DNA of 64,000 bases from Cristatella mucedo (Eukaryota; Bryozoa; Phylactolaemata; Cristatellidae). The position numbers and the translations under genes are program-made. Under the pieces are notes generated by a model. That model worked only from the letters and a program-made list of their open reading frames with translations, was not told the DNA's origin and made no database searches. Shown piece after piece: positions 57,801-64,000 of the stretch (the first letter of the stretch is position 1; the number at the start of each line of letters is the position of its first letter). The stretch spans positions 10,991,001 through 11,055,000 of the forward strand of contig WPIO01000003.1 in the NCBI GenBank assembly GCA_009760855.2, in the 5' to 3' direction.

Positions 57801-60800
57801 ATAATAAGTAAAATAATTTCTAAACAGCCACCATCTATCCATGACAATACGCATAAGCTACCAGTGTGGTTGACTAAAAAGCAGCTTGCAAGAGATAACG
57901 CAATGGAGGCTATAATCTGCGAGAAAGCATGACCTATTTACACTGATTTGCTGAAGCAGACTCCAGGCACTTTAACGAATGAGGCATTTTTATCGTTTAA
58001 AGCCAGCCGGGTCTGATTAGAGAATTTCAAAAAGAGTACCAGCATTCACTCCGTTGTCAAGCATGCTAAGGCATCGAGCACGGATATGAAGGCAGCTTAA
58101 GATTGCCTCACACCTTTTGCTGGAAATTTAGCAGCCGAAGGATACACCCCCAGCAAGTCTTCAATTATGACGAGACAGGACTCTTCTGGAAGATGCTAAA
58201 GACGACTTATGTAACGGTAGAGGAGAAGAGGATCCCAGGCCACAAACCTATGACGGATAGGCTAAGCCTCGTACTGGTCGCCAATTCGAGCTGCGACTGC
58301 AGGATTAAGCAGCTGCCCATTTAGCGTTTGGAAAACAGCCTTTAACAGAGGACGGCCGACTTACAATTGGCTTCACGATAAACCTGAACTCACGATGAAC
58401 ACCATTCAGAGAGTCATGATTTTTCAATGAAAACATGGAAGAACTATTGGCAGACATGCTTGCACAATACTGGAAGTATACAAGAATACGATCGTACGAG
58501 TCCTTGAAAAATAGCCCGAACGTCTGACAATGACTCACGCTACGGTTACATAAAAAGATAATGTGCCCCTGTTGTTTTGTGCCAATCTGCATGCCGATCG
58601 TTCCATTGGTATTAAAGAAATATCAATACATGTGCTGTGAGAGAGATAAATCCCGTAGGGATGGGGGCATAACTCCCAACCCTTAGGAGGTTCTCCCTTA
58701 AACAGAAGCCGATACGTTTAGCATGAATTTGGGAGCATGGAATAATAATAATAATAATAATAATAATTCACTTGATAAAGTGCCCTCAGAGAACTTAATC
58801 TCTCTCTAGGCGCTTTACATTTGCTGTAAAGTGAAATGCAATTGAAAGGTAGGTAAAATCATGGTTGAAAAAACAAACGAAATGAATAATATGGTTAGGG
58901 GTGACATGCACAGGGTCAGCATGCAAATGTGGTTAGTGGCAGCATGCACAGTGTCAGCACACATAAGCACATGAAGGACGAATCACAGGGACCCACTGAA
59001 TGCTGTCCTAAATAGGCGTGTTTTTAGGTTCCTTTTAAATGTGGTCAGGTCAGGGGATGTTCTGACTCAGGTCGGGAGAGAGTTCCAGGCTTTGGGAGCA
59101 TATGAACTAAATGCACGGTCTCCAAAGGATTTAAGGTTTGTATGAGGTATTTCTAGACTGTTGGATTCCGAAAAGCGGGTGGTACGATGCTTACGTACTT
59201 CGTCCATAGCTTCCATCAATGTGCACCCAATAACTATTGAAGTGCATCTTTGTTGTCTTAGTTAGCTTGTGATGCCTCAGCATTATTCTTACTGTCTAAG
59301 TTTTGCATGATACCACCGTTTTTGTATCAGATTTGCAAAAGGGAATTGTATAGCCTAGAAGCAGAGCAAAAGCAGCCTGAATGCTTGAATGCCACAATGT
59401 CACTTTAATATTTTAGTTCACGTACCGGTAAGGACACTCTTCCCCTCTTTTGCACTCTCCTTTAACCCAGAAAGAGCAGATATGTGGCCTGTTTCGCTTG
59501 TAGTAAGGTGTTGTGCGAGCCAGCTTTAAAAGCATGTCGCTTGGTGCCTGTGCCTTGCCATGTGATCCAGCAAGAGCAAGTGCTCCTCCATCTTCTCCCC
59601 CTGCAAGCTATAAAAAATGAGCCGTAAGCATACTTAGCTTTATAAACTTACAGGTTGGCTACTAACAAGGTGAATGAAACTCTCGAGAGGGGTACTGTTT
59701 ACTCAGACTGCTACAAAGGTACTAATGAAAAAGCTTGACGAGCATGCAAATAGTTAGCCTTCAGATTCTGGCCACTTTGAATGAAGCTAGGGCAGCTATA
59801 CCATTTAGCTGACAACAAATGGTCATTATTAAAGGCAACATTGCAACGTAGCTTGCTGCTCAAACAATCGACACACTACTATTACCACAAAGGAGTGCAA
59901 ATATGAATTAAAACAAAAAAAAGTTTAGCACAGTTGAGCACTACATTAAAGTCAGAAGTTTAAACAAGCCACATGCATCATTGTTAAACAGTTTTTCCGA
60001 ATTATAACAGATGTATAATTATTTACTTATCGAAGGTCAAACATTACCTTTCATAGGCCGAGCGACCAATCCTAAGGACTTGCGAGAGGCTTAGGCTTTT
60101 GAAACCCAGCCCAGTTGGAAGTACCCTTTCAAGAGCCTAACGAACAATGAGTATGACCCAGAACCCTCAAAAATGGCATACTTCATTGGAGGACTGATTT
60201 TGTTTTGTTGATAGTGCTGCTTTAGTGAAAATGCTGGTGCCATAACAAATTTTGGTAGCTAGTTCTAGTTAATGTGGCAGCCTAAGGTTTTTCGAGTTGG
60301 CCACAGCTCAGAGGCTACACAGTTAGTATGTTTTGCAACCGGAAGCATGTTCTCCAATTGTATAGACAAAACAAAGAACATTGATGAGAACACAGCAGCA
60401 CAATTTAGAGAAAGACCTATCAACTATTACCTAAGCTGCACATAAGTTATGGAGATCCATTCAAATAATCGAAACTCGAAACATTCTAAAGCCTCTTGAA
60501 CAGGGTAACCACACTACAAACAAAGGGACCGACACAACTGCAAACAATAAATGTAAGCACACGATACAGAACTACCAGTACATAGTCATTACCTTTCTAC
60601 CCATTAACAGTAGTTAGGTTTCAGATGAATGTTTGAAACCGAGCTAGTTCACGGCAAAGCTATGTCACAAGCCAAACACGAGAAGATTGACCAGGAGGCA
60701 TTTACAAACTCCCAATTTCCCTCTGTAGAGACACAAGCACACAAACAAATATTCATACAGTAGGTTTTTGACTTTGGTAAACGATGTCTGGAGTTGGGAT

Positions 60801-63424
60801 TAGAACCCATCTATAGGAAGTAAAATTTCAGGTGCTTCTGCCAGGACAAATGACAAACACTCCTTAATTATCTCTTTCGACAGTGTATACGTTTAAAGCA
60901 ATGACTCAGGACTACTATAACTTCCGATGAATTACTTAATGCGGCCTTGGCAAGAGAGTGTCTCTTCTTACACTGTGAGCCAAGGAGTACTTTTGCACAG
61001 GCTCGAATTGCGAAATCCCTCAACCCTATCAAGCCACATCTCTGGCGAGACATGGATATATTGGTGGCATTCTGGCCAAGCCGGAATAGCAACAAGCCCA
61101 GCTAGCAGCTTGGAGAAAGAGCATTGGGCAACAAACGGCTTTAATATCGACAAGCTTACTGCCACGTGGCCAAAGCTTGACATCATCAGACAATCCGGGT
61201 TGCAGGAGACCTTCAGCTTTGGTAGAGAGACTTAATGCTAACACAAATTTGCAATTCTGCACACCAAGAATGCCGAAAGCACCATGCAATTTGGCAACAT
61301 AGTACGGTGGCAAGTCAGATATGATCGTAAGGGTAGCTAGCCTTATGACACTGTATATACCCCTAACATTTACAAAGAATACTAACTTGAGACGCCAACC
61401 CCCATATATTTAAAAACCGGTTATCCTTTGGCTGGCTGGTTGAGCTTTGATAAAGTTAAGTACCGATCCATACTTGACCCAGGTGCCTTACAATTTCGTC
61501 ACCAATCTTGCTTGGCTAAGATGCATTGCCAAGACAATTCTGAAAAATTGGTGATTGGCTAAGATATAATTCATGTGGCTTACTAATTCGAAAAATTGCC
61601 TACGGCTATGAGGTTAGCTGCTTTAAGTAAAAGTTTATCAGCTCACTAATCAAGTCACTGAAGGATCATAACAAGCTCACCTGCCGCTCTGTATTTTGCA
61701 GATAAAATTCCTTGTTGACATCTGATTTAGGAAGATCATCCTTCATCTTGAGTGCTGAATCTCGGACTTGTACCGGCAAGCCTGTGAAAATGTAGTACAC
61801 TTATAATATGTGATCCACCAGTTTAATACGACCCTGACGTTCTGACGCCAAGCCAAACAACACCACCTTAGCAGAACAGAAGTTGCATTAAAGCACACAG
61901 ACGCCCATAATACTTACCATACTCCAGGTCCAGCAGGCATGTCTGACAAACATTTTTAAGCTTGGCACACGTCTGGCATACTTCTGTCTTCTTAAAGCGC
62001 ATTCTAGAACCCGGGTTCCATCGAAATACGGTGAAAGGCCTGGCACATATTTTGCATTCCTTTCCAAATCGTTCTTTTGTCTGTAAAGACAGTTAATACT
62101 ATGTCACGATACTGGGTACGCCCATAATCGCCAGGCTACACGAAGGATGTGATTATTGATTACACTAGCAGGCGGGTTCACAAATGCACTTCTGCTCAAT
62201 GCTAAAAGGTGAGGTGCAATAAACTAAGATTAGCAATGTATACATCGACAACACCATATGGCTTACAAATCAGAGCTCCAGCACATAAAAAGGAACACGA
62301 TCGACCTCAAAACAGTACCGAGATTAATGACAGCTAAGCTAACCACCTAATCCTAGTGCCGACAAAGTAAGAAAACTGCTCATTCTGATTGTCTGAATAC
62401 ACAGACAAAGCATTTTATGGGTAGAGATGCATCGCTGTCGAAAAAATCATAAAATGGCATACCTGCTGATTTTTTGCCGTTAGATCGCTTAAGAGACTGA
62501 TTTGTGCAGAGGGAGTCCGATTGCGTATTCGTGTGATGAAGCTAAGCTAGGTCCGAAAAAGGCAGCAATAGAGACGATAAGGGAGCTCCGATAACATTGA
62601 GCAAATAATGCAATTTAATCAAATGCTTCAAAAAGGCACTATTTCTTACCTAGCAAAAGACTCGGACACACGGTGAAAAACACGTCATTAGAAGAGTTCA
62701 CATTTATCCTATATACTCTGCAGCAACACAAGCAAATAAATATAACGTGTCGACTTCAGCACCGACCAGCAATACTGGGGCAAGAAGGCGGAAAGCGGCT
62801 AGGTGTGAGCTATTATCAGAAACTTTGGTTGAGTGCGACAGCTGAGAAATTGCCTTTGGGCATGTGGGCGGCAACGATCTACAGTAGCTCACTGGGTTGA
62901 GCTGCTGTAGATTTCTAGGGACTAGGACTGGTCGGCACAGTGACTATAAAGACAAGAGCCAAGAAAAATGAACGACAAAACATTAACATGACATCCCATA
63001 CTAGGTGTGTACGAGACAATCAGCCGGAGGTACATCGCCCGCCTTAAGGGTGGAATGCATCTCTAAAGTGCAACTGATTACCTGTATGGCAGCTATGAAA
63101 AGTGATTCTATCGTGGTTTAAGACAGGTTCAAACAGCATCTGATAACTTCAACTCTGATAAGAGCAATACATTGAGGGGAAGGGAGAGCCTATATGGCAA
63201 GGGGGCAACCACTGAGGCTCCATTACTTACCATTCGAATGTAGGGATTGTCGCCGAGGCATGTCTGACATAACGCGGGGAACTCCTATAAATAAAGCGAA
63301 TGTAAGCAAACAGTCTAAATAAATATTTTAGAAGTAACCTACTATACTAATTTTTAGTGTTTTCCCTTACCGAATCCTCCCAGCCTTGCCTGTTGTAGGT
63401 GTTGGAGTTCTTCGAGGTAGCCAT
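54830..63424 (-). CDS. RBM22: RBM22, spliceosomal RNA-binding protein (complete, 9 exons)
   Basis: Minus-strand exons: 63424-63371, 63284-63231, 62080-61918, 61781-61681, 59607-59426, 57626-57426, 57277-57030, 56828-56676, 54981-54830. All phases agree; 435 residues, close to the 420 of human RBM22. It starts [18 protein letters not shown]. The N-terminal zinc-binding part has CQTC (24-27), CKIC (45-48), CQTC (71-74) and CQTC (81-84). A C-x7-C-x5-C-x3-H zinc finger spans 168-186. The RRM (about 234-308) has RNP2 LYVGNV and RNP1-like CAFVQFT. The proline-rich tail ends [11 protein letters not shown], as in the animal family. RBM22 is the animal Cwc2/Ecm2-like protein. It contacts U6 snRNA and the intron near the catalytic centre of the activated spliceosome. 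No key residue is missing. The exon 6 acceptor is weak (gataaag). The 57627-59425 intron hosts transposon remains. Confidence 0.97.
56934..56987. repeat. (CA)n with (CG)n core
   Basis: ACACACAC, GCGCGCGC and ACGCACGC units in RBM22 intron 7; alternating purine/pyrimidine throughout. Confidence 0.9.
57980..58510 (+). pseudogene. Tigger/pogo (Jerky-like) DDE transposase fragment
   Basis: 58035-58090 encodes [17 protein letters not shown]. After a frame break, 58150-58320 encodes [40 protein letters not shown] and [13 protein letters not shown]. [10 protein letters not shown] and PGHKPMKDRL are signature blocks of the Tigger DDE catalytic domain; the D of YDET is the first catalytic Asp. Stops downstream and lack of the later DDE blocks show it is inactive. 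It lies antisense in an RBM22 intron. Confidence 0.85.
58741..59165 (-). mobile_element. LINE second-subfamily 3' end in RBM22 intron 5
   Basis: (AAT)8, then TCACTTGATAAAGTGCCCTC and TCTAGGCGCTTTACATTTGC. The 3' UTR motifs GGGGTGACATGCACAGGGTC and AGTGGCAGCATGCACAGTGT follow, and the ORF2 end (GAGAGAGTTCCAGGCTTTGG, encoding KAWNSL on the minus strand). Sense with RBM22. Confidence 0.8.
59608..61680 (-). other. RBM22 intron 4, no gene seen
   Basis: Two kilobases of AT-rich sequence. ORFs near 60868-61313 on both strands overlap each other without motifs and are most likely chance. Confidence 0.5.
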
Positions 63425-63622
63425 TCCCAGCAAGTGGTGCCACAATAGCGTTATGATTGAAAATAACATTTAAATGTGGGGAATTAAATGCAAATAAAAA
63501 ATATCTTAATAAAAATAGAATATTAATACATACATTTAATTATGTTGCTAAGACTTGTCTTTCTTACGTTCAGTTGTCACGCCGCTAAATAGCGGAAAAA
63601 ATATGTCTGCGCCCATGTGAGC

Positions 63623-63787
63623 ATGTTGGTATTTTGTCGCTTCAGGCTCCCAGCGACAACCTTGTACAGACGTTTGTGTGGTTCGTTATTCCGGCGTCAT
63701 TGGATTATTGGGAAAGACGGTTCAAGCTCAGCAGCATACATGTCCAGCAAACAATCACAAAGTATTTTGTTGAAGCACTTGAGGTAA
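63623..63787 (+). CDS. Small unidentified ORF divergent from RBM22
   Basis: An ATG-to-TAA frame of 54 residues begins MLVFCRFRLPATTLYRRLCG and contains RRHWIIGKDGSSSAAYMSSK. It starts about 200 bases upstream of the RBM22 start codon, on the opposite strand. A second frame through the same DNA is also open (NLVQTFVWFVIPASLDYWER, 63634-63846, without ATG). At most one is real. The arginine-rich N-terminus could be a mitochondrial presequence, but I recognise no family. Confidence 0.25.
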   Translation: MLVFCRFRLPATTLYRRLCGSLFRRHWIIGKDGSSSAAYMSSKQSQSILLKHLR

Positions 63788-64000
63788 AATCAATTGCGGT
63801 AGCTTGGGTTTTGCTCGGGGAGCTGTACACTGTCGCTGATTGTTAAGGCTTCTCAGTTCACCACCGTACGCCTTTTGTCGCATCTGCTGACTAAAGTAAC
63901 CGAAAATTGAATTCCCTTGTAGGCGGAAAGATCGAAGCGACGGAAGTTCGAAGTTGAAACCGCCTAGCAGTATCAGCATTCAAGTACTGGGAAACGGTGC

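Overview
The window is nuclear DNA from an animal. Four protein-coding genes with spliced exons and GT-AG introns (one GC-AG) are scattered through DNA rich in LINE and SINE debris. The LINE fragments are of L2/CR1 type and the SINEs have tRNA-like heads. This, and the divergence of the four proteins from the vertebrate sequences I remember, suggests a non-vertebrate, probably an early-branching marine invertebrate such as a sponge. I cannot fix the species from sequence alone.

Layout. (1) 1-2112: upstream flank or intron, mostly a minus-strand LINE remnant cut by SINEs. (2) 2113-18812, plus strand: the 3' part of a MICU1-type mitochondrial calcium-uptake regulator, nine exons, 368 residues visible; its N-terminal exon(s) were not found. 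(3) 18813-26959: intergenic, repeats only. (4) 26960-31896, minus strand: a complete hnRNP H/F-family RNA-binding protein, eight exons, 539 residues, three quasi-RRMs and a glycine-rich tail. (5) 31897-41687: intergenic, with two near-identical inverted LINE copies around an interrupted arginine/glutamine-rich repeat coding remnant. (6) 41688-46494, plus strand: a complete short-chain dehydrogenase/reductase of the SDR9C (BDH1/RDH) type, six exons, 330 residues. (7) 46495-54829: intergenic, with a LINE, nested SINEs, a well-bounded hAT-type non-autonomous transposon and a coding-like degraded stretch. (8) 54830-63424, minus strand: a complete RBM22 (spliceosomal Cwc2-like) gene, nine exons, 435 residues, with a dead Tigger/pogo transposase fragment antisense in one intron. 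(9) 63425-64000: 5' flank of RBM22 with an unexplained divergent ORF.

The four genes do not form a functional cluster: one regulates mitochondrial calcium entry, two act in pre-mRNA processing (hnRNP H as splicing regulator, RBM22 as core spliceosome component) and one is an oxidoreductase. All exon joins given keep reading frame; I checked phase by hand at every junction. I found no convincing novel biological system. The most interesting items are the hAT element whose ends look like mammalian Charlie/URR1-type elements, the STPR-like coding remnant between inverted LINEs, and active-site changes in the SDR.
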